A program made the translations under genes and the position numbers. This document shows, piece by piece, positions 31,191-39,969 of a DNA stretch of 64,000 bases. The DNA is from Pseudomonadota bacterium. Its GTDB lineage: Bacteria; Pseudomonadota; Gammaproteobacteria; Burkholderiales; Burkholderiaceae_F. The stretch is taken from NCBI GenBank assembly GCA_029778535.1, contig JAKOQB010000029.1, forward strand, positions 32,642-96,641, written 5' to 3'. The stretch's first letter is position 1. Every line of letters starts with the position of its first letter. The notes under the pieces are model-generated. The model was not told the DNA's origin. It saw only the letters and a list, made by a program, of their open reading frames with translations, and did no database searches.

Positions 31191-31490
31191 ATGCTGCTCC
31201 TGATCGGTACCTTGACCGTTTCGTCGAGCGGGGGCGGCGCTACGCATGTTGATGACGTCCGTCGCGACGAGGCGCTCGAGCGTCTCGCGATGGCGAGCGG
31301 CTGCGCCGGCATCCATCTCGCGGCGGTGGGCAGGCACGACCTGCTGCGCATGGTCATGCGCGAGGGCCCCACGCCCCGCAAGACGTTCTCGATGGGCGAG
31401 GCCCACGAGAAGCGCTACTGCATCGAGGCGCGGCGGATCCGCGCAGCGAGCGACGCCGCGGCAGCGCGCCGATTCGCGCGCCTGCCCGGA
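31191..31490 (+). other. Unassigned open frame in a 325-bp gap
   Basis: The 325-bp gap between the epoxide hydrolase and a small minus-strand gene contains an ATG-started frame with the codon bias of real genes from about 31257 to 31490 (phrases DEALERLAMASGCAGIHLAAVGRHDLLRM and TFSMGEAHEKRYCIEARR). The bias is lost after that, and the frame runs into the opposite gene until 31568. It may be a decayed gene or a small unknown protein. No family is recognised. Confidence 0.25.
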
Positions 31491-31506
31491 CTTCGACCCG
31501 GCCGAA

Positions 31507-31731
31507 CTACCCGCCGGCCTTCTGACCGGCCTTGCGCTTCTGCCAGGCTTTCTTCATCGCTTCGCTGAGCTTGCGCTTCTCCGCGGCGGTGAGCGGGCGC
31601 CGCTTGGCGCGACGGGAGACGGGGGCGCCCTCCGCCTTGATCTTCTTCAGCGTTGCGAGCGCGCGCCTGAGAACCGAAAGCTCGTCCTCTCGTCTCCTGA
31701 TCTCGCGTTCCAGTTCTGCAACGGCCTTCAT
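31507..31731 (-). CDS. Small basic coiled-coil protein, unknown
   Basis: 74 residues. The first 30 form a heptad-like helix (VAELEREIRRREDELSVLRRALATLKK). The rest is very basic (RRAKRRPLTAAEKRKLSEAMKKAWQKRKAG), which suggests nucleic-acid binding. The region TAAEKRKLSEAMKKAWQKRK resembles the NUMOD/AT-hook-like segments seen in small bacterial DNA-binding proteins, but this is weak. It stands alone between the epoxide hydrolase and marC. Confidence 0.55.
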   Translation of the reverse strand: MKAVAELEREIRRREDELSVLRRALATLKKIKAEGAPVSRRAKRRPLTAAEKRKLSEAMKKAWQKRKAGQKAGG

Positions 31732-31795
31732 GATGCGTCTCCCAAGTTCTTGTTGCCAGATTCGATCTTACTCAGCCGACTTCGTGCGGCCGCCA

Positions 31796-32479
31796 TCAGC
31801 GCGCAACGCCGGCGTTCAACTCCGCCCAGCCGGTCCAGAGGATCTGAATGCCGATGCACAACAGTACGAAGGCCATCATCCGGGTCATCACCAGGCTGCC
31901 CACCTCGCCGAGCCGCGCCATCAGCGCCGAAGCGTTGCGGTAGACGAGGTAGATCACCGCGACGGTCAGCGTCGCGCCGAGCATCACGACCAGCGCCTGC
32001 ACGAGGTACAGCGCAGGCTGGCGCGGCAGGCCGGCGCCGATCGCGATCGCAGTGGCGATCGTCCCCGGCCCCGTGGTCAATGGAAAGGTCAGGGGAAAGA
32101 GACTGCGCTTGACCACGTCGGTGCGCGACAGCGCGGCGCTCTGTGAACGCTTGACCGCGGCGCGCACTTCGTCGTCGTCGCCGTAGTTCAGCATGCGCCA
32201 CGCCGAGGCGGCCACCAGCAGGCCGCCGCCCACGCGCACGATCGGCAGCGAGATGCCGAACAGCTCCAGTACGTACGTGCCGATGAACAACGAGCCCACC
32301 AGGATGAACCAGCAATTGATCGCGACCTGGCGTGCGAAGTGGCGCGTGCTCATCGGGTCGTCGCCGGCCGTCATCGTGAACACCGGCGCGCCGGCCAGCG
32401 GGTTGATGATCGGCAGCAGGGTCAACGGCACCAATGCCAGGGCATGCAGGGATTCGATCGCGCTCGGCATCGTTTGCAT
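31796..32479 (-). CDS. MarC-family integral membrane protein
   Basis: 227 residues with six membrane helices. The family phrases LIINPLAGAPVFTMT (near 20), LFPLTFPLTTGPGTIATAIAIG (near 125) and the C-terminal GIQILWTGW match the MarC/NAAT family. Despite the name, MarC is not shown to confer antibiotic resistance; some archaeal members transport amino acids. The gene stands alone, minus strand, and ends 64 bp beyond the small coiled-coil gene. Confidence 0.9.
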   Translation of the reverse strand: MQTMPSAIESLHALALVPLTLLPIINPLAGAPVFTMTAGDDPMSTRHFARQVAINCWFILVGSLFIGTYVLELFGISLPIVRVGGGLLVAASAWRMLNYGDDDEVRAAVKRSQSAALSRTDVVKRSLFPLTFPLTTGPGTIATAIAIGAGLPRQPALYLVQALVVMLGATLTVAVIYLVYRNASALMARLGEVGSLVMTRMMAFVLLCIGIQILWTGWAELNAGVAR

Positions 32480-32542
32480 GAGGAACGAGTGGCGCGGTCG
32501 GAGCGCCGCGCTGCGGGGCCGCAGTGTAGGCCCTGCGCGCCC

Positions 32543-33328
32543 TCAGCCGGTGTCGCCCGCAGCGTCCCTGCGCAGCGTCGGCAATCCCACGCCGGCGGCG
32601 TCGAAGCCGCCGTCGACCGCGAGGACCTGGCCGTTGATGTAGCTTGCCTCGGCGCTGCACAGGAATCCGACCGCGTTGGCGATTTCTTCGACCGTGCCGT
32701 AGCGGCCGAGCGGAATCACGTCGTGATAGTCCTGGCGAATCGCCGCGGTGTGGACCTGCTTGGCCATTTCGGTATCCACGGGGCCGGGAGCAACACAATT
32801 GACCCGGATGCCGACCGTGCCCAGCTCGGTGGCCTGCTGCCTGGTCAGGTGGATCAGCGCGGCCTTGCTGGTGCCGTAGGCCACGCGCAGCGTGCTGGCG
32901 CGCAGACCCGAGATTGACGCTATGTTCACCACGCTGCCGCCGCCGGTCTTCTGCATCAGGGGCGCGCAGGCCTGCGTGCACAGGAACGGGCCGTTCAGAT
33001 TCGTTGCCAGCACGAAGAGCCAGTCCTCGAACGTCGTCTGCAGGATCGGCTTGAACACCGCCACGCCGGCGTTGTTGATCAGCGCATCGATGCGCCCGAA
33101 TCGCTCTTCCAGGCGCGCGAGGGCGTCCTGCACCTGCGCGGCCTGCGAGACATCGTGGTGCAGAGCGAGCACGCGCGCCGCATCGGAGAATTGATCCATG
33201 GCGCGCGCGAGTGCCGGTCCGTCCTTGTCGAGCAGCGCGACGCGCCAGCCGCGCGCGTAGAACCAGTGCGCGGTCGCAAGGCCGATGCCGCGTGCGGCGC
33301 CGGTGATCAGGACGGTGGAAGCATTCAA
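32543..33328 (-). CDS. Short-chain dehydrogenase/reductase (SDR)
   Basis: 261 residues from a TTG codon at 33328, the only start that begins the fold directly (LNASTVLITGAARGIGLAT). Cofactor motif TGAARGIG, NNAG near 85, catalytic Ser in VNIASISG, and AYGTSKAA with Tyr and Lys. The NAD-preferring Asp is in LLDKDGPALA. The C-terminus (YINGQVLAVDGGFDAAGVGLP) is typical of FabG-like 3-oxoacyl or sugar dehydrogenases. Upstream in-frame sequence is REP-rich and non-coding, so the longer frame is rejected. The use of TTG is uncertain. Confidence 0.8.
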   Translation of the reverse strand: MNASTVLITGAARGIGLATAHWFYARGWRVALLDKDGPALARAMDQFSDAARVLALHHDVSQAAQVQDALARLEERFGRIDALINNAGVAVFKPILQTTFEDWLFVLATNLNGPFLCTQACAPLMQKTGGGSVVNIASISGLRASTLRVAYGTSKAALIHLTRQQATELGTVGIRVNCVAPGPVDTEMAKQVHTAAIRQDYHDVIPLGRYGTVEEIANAVGFLCSAEASYINGQVLAVDGGFDAAGVGLPTLRRDAAGDTG

Positions 33329-33810
33329 TTGCGCACCTGACGAGCGACGAATCTCAACGGTCTGCAGAACGGAAACGCCCTGTCCCACATCAGTGGGACA
33401 GAGCCGGGGTGAGGGCAACGGGCTCGGCCGCGACGCGGTGCTCAGGATCAAAGATCCCCTCATCCCCCGCCTTCTCCCGCTGATGCGGGAGAAGGGGCCA
33501 AGCGAGCGTCTCCGCCATGCCTGGTGCAAGCGTACTTCAAGCGCTGCCGCACGAGGTTCATCATGCAACGCAGGCGGGAGACATCGGCCTGCGGGCGTGG
33601 GAGCCGGCGCGCGGCGCCCCGCAATCTGCGCAGGGTCAACAAGCTTCCTTCATCGCGCGCCACACTTTGTTTGCGGTTGGGGCGCTCGTGACTTCAGTGG
33701 GTCACGACACATCCCTCGCCTTCGGGCAGGGATTGGCGAGAGGGCGATTGGCCCGTCGCCGTGAGGCGCGAGCGCCTCGCCGCCCACGCCCGGTTGGTCA
33801 ATCCCCCGGT
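33329..33810. repeat. Repeat-rich intergenic region with two hairpins
   Basis: These 482 bp hold no convincing gene. Perfect palindromes TGTCCCAC-ATCA-GTGGGACA (33381-33400) and CTTCTCCCGC-TGAT-GCGGGAGAAG (33471-33494) are joined by GCCGGGGTGAGGG and CCCCTCATCCCC sequences. This combination is a common intergenic repeat in beta- and gammaproteobacteria. They sit 3' of the ABC importer genes and 5' of the SDR. Short frames crossing the region lack codon bias. Confidence 0.7.
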
Positions 33811-35490
33811 TTACCCGAATAGCCCGCCGACCCGCGTGCCGGCGATGCGGTTGACGATGTACAGGCTCACCGCACACAGTGCGATCAGGATCACGCCGAG
33901 CGCGGCGGCCTGGCTCTGCGAACCGGCGATGTAGAAGGTGAAGATCCCGAACGGAATCATTTCCCAGCCGCCGAGCGTCAGGAAGATCGTCGCCGACGCT
34001 TCCTGGATCGACATGATGAACGAGAACAGACCGCCGACGACGATGCCCTTCCACACCAGCGGCACGGTGATGTCGCGGAAGGTGCGCAGCTTGGTGGCGC
34101 CGACGTTCGCGGCCGCCTCCTCCATCGACGGGTGCACGATCAGCAGCGACGAGAAGCTGCCGCGCACCGTGTAGGGCAGCCGCCGCACCGCCAGCACCAG
34201 CGGCAGGATGATCCACATCCCGGTCAGCGGCACGTCGATCAGCGGCAGCGGGAAATTGAACGCGCGGATGTAGGCGATGCCGACCGCGGTGCCCGGAATG
34301 GCGAGGATCAGCGTCGTCAGCGCATCCATCGCGCGCCGCCCGGGCGCCCTGGTGCGCGCCATGATCCAGGCCATCGGCACGCCGATCGTCAGACACAGCA
34401 CGACCGCCAGTCCCGAGTAGAGGAACGAATTGACGATGAACTTCGGCGTGTCGATGCTGACCGTCTTGAAGAATTCCATCGTGTACTCGACCGGGAAGGG
34501 CGTCAGCGCCCAGCCGCGCCCGACCGCCGCGAGCAGCACGCCGGCCTGCGGAATCACGCACACGAGGAACAGCAGCGCCAGGTAGACCACGGCGAGCCAG
34601 CGCTTGACCGGGCCGAGGCGTTTGCGCTCGACCTTCGAGTACGTGAGCGAGCTGTAGTCCTTGATCGCCACGTACTGGCGCGCGGCGAGCACGAAGACGA
34701 TCGCCAGCAGCACCAGCAACGCCGAGATGACGATGCCCATGCGGAAGATCGTCCGGTCGACGAACTGCATGATGTTCAGGTACGCCTGCGGCGCCAGCAG
34801 GTCCTGCACGCCGAGCACGAGCGGCGTGATGAAGTCGGCAAAGGTCCAGATGAAGACGAGCAGCGCGCCCGAAACATAGCCCGGCGTGGTCAGCGGCAGC
34901 GTGATGGTCCAGAAGCGGTGCCAGCCCTTGGCGCCCATCCCCTGCGCGGCCTCCTCCAGCGACGGATCGATCTTCGACAGCGAGTCGAGGATCGACAACG
35001 TCATCAGCGGAAACAGGTGCACCGTCTCCACCAGCAGCACGCCTTGCACGCCGTACATGAAGTTCACCGGATGCTCGAGCCCGAACCAGTCCATCAGCAG
35101 CACATTGAGGGTGCCGGCGCGGCCGAGGATGAAGACGAAACCGAGCACGCCGACCAGCGGCGGCAGGATCATCGGCAGCATCGTCAGGTACGAGAACGTG
35201 TTCCGGTACGGGAAGTCGTAACGAATGATCAGAAACGCCACCGATATGCCGATCACCGAGGTCGTGACCACCGCCGCGACGCCCAGGGCCAGCGATTTCC
35301 ACAGCGATCGCAGGTAGAACGCGTCGGTGAAGAAGGTGCCGAAGTTGGCCAGCGTGAACTGCCCGGCCTCGTTGGTGAACGCGTCGTAGAAGATGCGCGT
35401 CAGCGGAAACAGCACGAACAGGACCAGGAAGACCCAGATCAGGCTGAAGCCGAGGATGGCCGTCGTCGCGCGCGGAAGCCGCATCGTCAT
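33811..35490 (-). CDS. ABC importer permease, fused double membrane domain (FbpB/ThiP-like)
   Basis: 559 residues with about 12 membrane helices in two repeats. Each half carries the EAA-type loop that contacts the ATPase: LEEAAQGMGAKGWHRFWTITLPL in the first and MEEAAANVGATKLRTFRDITVPL in the second. This double permease in one chain is typical of Fe3+ (FbpB/SfuB) and thiamine importers. Its start overlaps the stop of the ATPase gene by 4 bp. Together with the ATPase and binding protein it forms a complete importer. Confidence 0.92.
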   Translation of the reverse strand: MTMRLPRATTAILGFSLIWVFLVLFVLFPLTRIFYDAFTNEAGQFTLANFGTFFTDAFYLRSLWKSLALGVAAVVTTSVIGISVAFLIIRYDFPYRNTFSYLTMLPMILPPLVGVLGFVFILGRAGTLNVLLMDWFGLEHPVNFMYGVQGVLLVETVHLFPLMTLSILDSLSKIDPSLEEAAQGMGAKGWHRFWTITLPLTTPGYVSGALLVFIWTFADFITPLVLGVQDLLAPQAYLNIMQFVDRTIFRMGIVISALLVLLAIVFVLAARQYVAIKDYSSLTYSKVERKRLGPVKRWLAVVYLALLFLVCVIPQAGVLLAAVGRGWALTPFPVEYTMEFFKTVSIDTPKFIVNSFLYSGLAVVLCLTIGVPMAWIMARTRAPGRRAMDALTTLILAIPGTAVGIAYIRAFNFPLPLIDVPLTGMWIILPLVLAVRRLPYTVRGSFSSLLIVHPSMEEAAANVGATKLRTFRDITVPLVWKGIVVGGLFSFIMSIQEASATIFLTLGGWEMIPFGIFTFYIAGSQSQAAALGVILIALCAVSLYIVNRIAGTRVGGLFG

Positions 35491-36563
35491 TCCGCCCGGA
35501 TCGCGATCGTGCTGGCGGCCGGGAAGCTCACGGTCACGGCGCTGTCCATGGCCCGCTGCGAGTGATGCCAGGGATCGCGGATGTCGACCTTGAACGTCAC
35601 GCCCTGGCCGAGGTCGACGTCGTAGCGCAGCGCGTTGCCGAGATAGGCGGCAAACGAGATTCGTCCCGGCAGCCGGTTGCGGTCGGCGGCCGGTTCCCCG
35701 TCCAGCACCATGTTCTCCGGGCGGATCGCCACGACGCAGCGCTCACCGGCACTAAGGTTCTGCTCGGACAGCGTCACCAGTTCTCCAAGCACGGTCTGCA
35801 CGCGCAACCGGCGCAATTGCGCGTCGACCGCCTGCACCGTGCCGTCGATCAGATTGTTGATGCCGATGAAGTCGGCGACGAAGCGGTTGGCCGGACGTTC
35901 GTACAAGGCCTTCGGTGCGCCGACCTGCAGCACCTTGCCCTGGTTGAACACGGCGATCCGGTCCGACAGCGTCAGCGCCTCTTCCTGGTCGTGAGTGACG
36001 TAGACGGTGGTGATGCCGAGTTCCTTCTGCAGCTTCCTGATCTCGGCGCGCACCTGGATGCGGATCTTCGCGTCGAGGTTGGAAAGCGGTTCGTCCAGCA
36101 GCAGGATCTTGGGGTTCAGCACCAGCGCGCGTGCCAGCGCCACGCGCTGCTGCTGGCCGCCGGAGAGCTGGCCCGGGTAGCGCTCACCGAGCCCGGCGAG
36201 CCGCACCTTGTCAAGCGCGTCCTTGACCCGGTGAGCGATTTCGGCGTGCCCGAGCTTGCGCAGTTTCAGCCCATAGGAGACATTGCCCGCGACCGTCATA
36301 TGCGGCCACAGCGCATAGTTCTGGAACACCATGCCGATGCCGCGTTCGTGCGGCGGCACGTCGTTGACGACACGGTCGTCGAAACGAACCTCGCCGCCGT
36401 CGGGGACGTAGAAGCCGGCGATCAACCGCAGCAGCGTCGTCTTGCCGCACCCCGAAGGGCCGAGGAGGGTGAAGAGCTCGCCCTCCTCGATCGCGAAATC
36501 GACGCCGTCGACGACCGCCAGCGGACCGAAGCGTTTTGTGAGTTTTTGTACGGCGATGCGCAT
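35487..36563 (-). CDS. ABC importer ATPase (FbpC/PotA-like)
   Basis: 358 residues. Walker [10 protein letters not shown] (about 35), Q-loop [14 protein letters not shown], signature LSGGQQQR, Walker [14 protein letters not shown]-switch VTHDQEE and a C-terminal TOBE domain (about 280-350, [13 protein letters not shown]) that can sense substrate. The set is characteristic of the CUT1/Fe3+/polyamine ATPase class. The gene lies between the binding protein (25 bp upstream) and the permease (overlap ATGA). Confidence 0.93.
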   Translation of the reverse strand: MRIAVQKLTKRFGPLAVVDGVDFAIEEGELFTLLGPSGCGKTTLLRLIAGFYVPDGGEVRFDDRVVNDVPPHERGIGMVFQNYALWPHMTVAGNVSYGLKLRKLGHAEIAHRVKDALDKVRLAGLGERYPGQLSGGQQQRVALARALVLNPKILLLDEPLSNLDAKIRIQVRAEIRKLQKELGITTVYVTHDQEEALTLSDRIAVFNQGKVLQVGAPKALYERPANRFVADFIGINNLIDGTVQAVDAQLRRLRVQTVLGELVTLSEQNLSAGERCVVAIRPENMVLDGEPAADRNRLPGRISFAAYLGNALRYDVDLGQGVTFKVDIRDPWHHSQRAMDSAVTVSFPAASTIAIRAE

Positions 36564-36588
36564 GGCGGCGGCCGCTATCCGTCGTGCG

Positions 36589-37716
36589 CTAGCGCTTGAG
36601 CTGGTCCCAGACCGACTCGATTTCCTTGCGGAACTGCTCGTTCACTTTCTCATAGCGCGACTGCGCCTTGTCGTCGTCGTAGATGTTCATCACGTCGAGA
36701 TCGAAGTACGAGCGCATGCCGCCGGTGAACTCGACCGCCATTTCGGCCCGCGATCCGGGCGCGCCCTGCACGCGGAACTTCGGCGTGATCGGGAATACGC
36801 CGCGCTCCATCGCCACGCGTTGGCCGCGCTCGGACAGCAGGTACTCGATGAACGCCAGCGCGGCCTTCGGGTGCTTGCAACCAGCCAGTACCGCGATCGG
36901 CTCCGGTGTGATCCAGGCGGTTCGCGGCGCGACGAACTTCAGCTCGAAGCCCGCGAGCCGGTCCTCGAACGCCATGTAGCTCGGCACCGCGAAGCCGGCG
37001 GCGAATTCGCCGCGCGCGACCACCGACGGCACGTCCCGGCTGCGCGCGGTGAAGATGCCGGTGTTCGCGGCGAGCCGCTTCAGCCACGCCCACCCCTTCT
37101 CGTCGCCGTCGCGCTGCAGGATCACCTCGTACGTGGCATGGCTGCTGCTCGAGCGGGTCGGCGCGCACTGCGCGACGTGTCCCTTGAGTTTCGGATGCAG
37201 CAGGTCGTCCCAGTCCTTCGGCTCCGGCACGCCGAGCCGCTGCAGCACCTTCGGGTGATAGACGAGTCCGTACGGCTCCAGCACGGTGCCGGTCCAGAAT
37301 CCCTTCGGGTCCTTCAGATAGATCGGTTTGGGTTTCCCGATGGTTGCGGGGATCGCATCGAGCACGGCCTTCGGCAGATCGAGCTTCGCGACGAGTTTCT
37401 GCTCGGCCAGCTTGTCGAACAGCGCACTTTCGCCGCCCCAGAAGATGTCGGCTTCGGGGCGGCCCTTCCATTCGACAATGCGCCCGTACGCCACCGGCGT
37501 GCCCGCGGCCAGCGAACTCGTCTTGAGCGCGACGCCCCACTTCTCCTTCGCGTACGCGGCAAAGTCGGCGAGCGTCGGGTCCGTCAGCGTCTTGGCGACC
37601 GGCGTGATCAGCGTGAGTTCGTCCTCGATCGGCGCCTGCGCGAACGCGGGCGCGACCGCGGTGAGGGCGGCGGCGGACGCCGACGCCTGGATCAGTTCCC
37701 TGCGGGTGATGGTCAT
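36589..37716 (-). CDS. ABC importer periplasmic binding protein (Fe3+/phosphonate-type)
   Basis: 375 residues. The signal TRRELIQASASAAALTAVAPAFAQA has a twin-arginine-like motif, so export may be Tat-dependent. The mature part is a type II binding fold: AKTLTDPTLADFAAYAKEKWGVALK, WKGRPEADIFWGGESALFDKLAEQKLV, EPYGLVYHPKVLQRLGVPEPKDWDDLLHPKLKG. Tyrosine pairs used for ferric iron by FbpA are not evident, so the ligand may be another anion or polyol phosphate. GGAGGAG precedes ATG 37716. It starts 22 bp after gpsA ends, on the same strand. Confidence 0.85.
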   Translation of the reverse strand: MTITRRELIQASASAAALTAVAPAFAQAPIEDELTLITPVAKTLTDPTLADFAAYAKEKWGVALKTSSLAAGTPVAYGRIVEWKGRPEADIFWGGESALFDKLAEQKLVAKLDLPKAVLDAIPATIGKPKPIYLKDPKGFWTGTVLEPYGLVYHPKVLQRLGVPEPKDWDDLLHPKLKGHVAQCAPTRSSSSHATYEVILQRDGDEKGWAWLKRLAANTGIFTARSRDVPSVVARGEFAAGFAVPSYMAFEDRLAGFELKFVAPRTAWITPEPIAVLAGCKHPKAALAFIEYLLSERGQRVAMERGVFPITPKFRVQGAPGSRAEMAVEFTGGMRSYFDLDVMNIYDDDKAQSRYEKVNEQFRKEIESVWDQLKR

Positions 37717-37738
37717 GCTCTCCTCCTCGGAGTGGACT

Positions 37739-38773
37739 TCATGGATGGACGCCACCGGTCCGGCGCAGCATCGGTACGACCGCCGTCTCGACGCCGACCG
37801 GAAGCGACAGCAGCGCGGCGATCATACGGTCGAGATCGGCGCCGTGGTTCAACAACTGATCGATTGCTTGCGTGATGGGCATTTCGACGCCGAGCCGGCA
37901 TGCGAGCGCGACCACGCCCTCGGCCGAGTGCACGCCTTCCTGCACGGTGATCCGCTCGGCCAGCACGTCGGCGAGCTTGCGGCCCTCGCCGAGCGCGATG
38001 CCGAGCGACATGTTGCGCGACTGCGGGCTGTTGCAGGACAGATCGATGTCGCCGATCCCCGACAATCCGAGAAAGGTCTCGATCCGCGCGCCGAGCGCGA
38101 GTCCCAGCCGCACCGTCTCCGCCAGCCCGCGCGCGACGAGCGTGGCGCGCGCGTTGTTGCCGAGCTTCCTGCCGGTGGCGATGCCGCACGCGATCGCGAG
38201 CACGTTCTTCATCACGCCGCCGACCTGCGCGCCGATGACGTCGTCCGACAGGTAGACGCGGAAGCGCGGGCTGCCGATCGCCGTTTCCAGATGTGCGCCG
38301 AGGACCGGGTCGTCGCACGCGAGCGTGACGCCGGTCGGCAGGTCGATCGCGATCTCGGCTGCGAATGACGGGCCCGACAGCACGGCGAGCGGCGAGTCCG
38401 GCAGCGTGTCGGCCAGCACCTGCGACATCAGCGCGCTCGTGCCGCGCTCGATGCCTTTCGAGCAGGTGATCACCGGCGTGCCCTTGGCGAGTCCGGCACG
38501 CAGCATCTGCGTCACGCTGCGCATGTGCTGCGCCGGCGGCGCCAGCAGAACGAAGTTCGCGTCGCGCGCCGCGCCGCTGATGTCGCCGGTCGCCCAGATG
38601 CCCTCCGGCAGCAGCACGTCGCGCAGGAAGAGCGCGTTGCGGCGCTCGCGGTTGATCGAATCGGCGACCTCGGGCTCGCGCGCCCACATCGCGATGTCGT
38701 GCCCGCGCCGGCGCAGCACGCACGCCATCGCCGTGCCGAACGCGCCGCCGCCGATCACCCCGACCCGAGCCAT
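37739..38773 (-). CDS. gpsA: Glycerol-3-phosphate dehydrogenase [NAD(P)+]
   Basis: 344 residues. The N-terminal Rossmann motif is VGVIGGGAFGTAMA, and the signature GVMKNVLAIACGIATG carries the catalytic Lys. The C-terminal helical domain follows (RNMSLGIALGEGRKLADVLAE). It reduces dihydroxyacetone phosphate to sn-glycerol 3-phosphate for phospholipid synthesis. It is placed at the end of the acetyl-CoA-synthetase/dehydrogenase gene train and before the ABC importer; a REP pair separates it from the HAD gene upstream. Confidence 0.93.
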   Translation of the reverse strand: MARVGVIGGGAFGTAMACVLRRRGHDIAMWAREPEVADSINRERRNALFLRDVLLPEGIWATGDISGAARDANFVLLAPPAQHMRSVTQMLRAGLAKGTPVITCSKGIERGTSALMSQVLADTLPDSPLAVLSGPSFAAEIAIDLPTGVTLACDDPVLGAHLETAIGSPRFRVYLSDDVIGAQVGGVMKNVLAIACGIATGRKLGNNARATLVARGLAETVRLGLALGARIETFLGLSGIGDIDLSCNSPQSRNMSLGIALGEGRKLADVLAERITVQEGVHSAEGVVALACRLGVEMPITQAIDQLLNHGADLDRMIAALLSLPVGVETAVVPMLRRTGGVHP

Positions 38774-38848
38774 GGGCGCATGCTAAGCGCGAAGGATCGC
38801 GCAGCCGTTGATGCGGGTCACCCGGAGCGGTTGCGTCGCTGCCCGCTG

Positions 38849-38922
38849 CGTCATTCCCGCGGAAGCGGGAATCCAGCGTCTGTTTCAGGCGCCGCTGGGT
38901 CCCCGCCTTCGCGGGGACGACA
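38849..38922. repeat. Two REP palindromes, one inside the HAD gene's 3' end
   Basis: CATTCCCGCGGAAGCGGGAATCC (about 38851-38873) lies between gpsA and the HAD gene. GTCCCCGCC-TTC-GCGGGGAC (about 38898-38918) lies within the last codons of the HAD gene, whose C-terminus SSPRRRGPSGA is therefore encoded by repeat sequence. The families match those at 23229 and 4829. Confidence 0.78.
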
Positions 38923-39730
38923 CTGCCGCCTGAGGTCGCCTCGATGCCAGCAGCAGCCGGGCGAGTTCGGCGAAACCCGCCCCCTCCGCCCCGCGCGTCA
39001 CGTACGCCGGCTTGTGCTCGATCGAATCGGCGAACTGCGCGATGTTGGCCACCGCGATCGAATTGGGAAAGAACGCGAACATCGGCTCGTCGTTGGGCGA
39101 GTCGCCGACGAACGCCACCCGCTCGCGCTCGGCATCGGCGTCGATGCCGAACTCGTCTGCGAGCAGCCGGCGCGCCATCGTCAGCTTGTCGTAGCGGCCG
39201 AACCACGCGTTCACGTGGATCGAACTGACCTTCACAGTCAGCCCGTGGCCGTGCAGCAGGTCGACGATGCGCTGCACCTCGTGCGGCGGCAGCGGCGGCA
39301 CGTCCTCGCACCAGTCGATCGCGAGGTCCGCCTCGCGGTACACCTGGTCGGCGGCGAGCCGCGCGCCGGGTACCGCGCGCAGCACCTCGGCGCCGATCGC
39401 GGTCAGCCGTTCGCGATCCTGCGCGCGCTCGGCGTCGCTGCGCACGTAACGCCGCGTCATCCGGCGCGCCGCGTGGTCGTAACGGAAGTAGAACGCGCCG
39501 TTCTCGCCGACCACCGCCGCGACCGGCCAGAAACGCGCGATCAGATCGCACCAGCCGGCGGGCCGCCCGGTCACGGGAATGACGAGCAGCCCGGCCTCGT
39601 GCAACTGCTCCAGCGCGCGATAGGCGGCCGCGGGCAGGCGCCCGTCGAGCGTGATCGTGCCGTCGATGTCGCACAGCAACGTCCTCACGTGCGCGCGGTT
39701 CGCGCGCGGCCAGTGCGATGCGCGCTTCAC
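38885..39730 (-). CDS. HAD-superfamily phosphatase (Cof/MPGP-like)
   Basis: 281 residues. HAD motif I is LLCDIDGTIT (nucleophile Asp21, acid/base Asp23), motif II VIPVTGRPAG, motif III Lys in DKLTMARRLL and motif IV VAFVGDSPNDEPMF. The cap is of the IIB type, as in mannosyl-3-phosphoglycerate and sucrose phosphatases. The substrate is likely a sugar phosphate. The last 11 residues come from a REP repeat. Its start overlaps the acyl carrier protein stop by 4 bp; a GTG at codon 15 is an alternative start. Confidence 0.82.
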   Translation of the reverse strand: MKRASHWPRANRAHVRTLLCDIDGTITLDGRLPAAAYRALEQLHEAGLLVIPVTGRPAGWCDLIARFWPVAAVVGENGAFYFRYDHAARRMTRRYVRSDAERAQDRERLTAIGAEVLRAVPGARLAADQVYREADLAIDWCEDVPPLPPHEVQRIVDLLHGHGLTVKVSSIHVNAWFGRYDKLTMARRLLADEFGIDADAERERVAFVGDSPNDEPMFAFFPNSIAVANIAQFADSIEHKPAYVTRGAEGAGFAELARLLLASRRPQAAVSSPRRRGPSGA

Positions 39731-39969
39731 CGCTTCCGCTCGCAGTAGTCGATCAGCTTGTCGAGCGTGGTGAGCCTGGCGGCGTCGGCGTCAGGGATGT
39801 CGACACCGATGCGCGCGTGCAGCGCGACCAGGAAGTTGAGCCAGTCCGCCGAATCGAGGTCCGTCTGGTCGCGCAACGGCTTGTCCGCGGCGAGCCGCTC
39901 GGCATCGATCTCGGGCGCGATCGACAGCAGCGTGTCGACGATCGCCTGCTTCAGTTCTTCGCGTTTCAC
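39727..39969 (-). CDS. Acyl carrier protein-like phosphopantetheine protein
   Basis: 80 residues with a complete ACP fold: helix I (EELKQAIVDTLLSIAPEI), the attachment motif DLDSADWLNFLVAL with Ser40 for 4'-phosphopantetheine, and helix IV (TTLDKLIDYCERK). It is not next to fatty-acid synthase genes; instead it overlaps the E2 acyltransferase gene on one side and the HAD gene on the other, both by 4 bp. It may accept an acyl group from the dehydrogenase complex, which would be unusual; this role is inferred from context. Confidence 0.85.
   Translation of the reverse strand: MKREELKQAIVDTLLSIAPEIDAERLAADKPLRDQTDLDSADWLNFLVALHARIGVDIPDADAARLTTLDKLIDYCERKR

Noticed and set aside
33460..33663. 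67-codon minus-strand open frame in the repeat-rich gap
   Set aside because: It is made largely of hairpin repeat sequence and has no codon bias or ribosome binding site.
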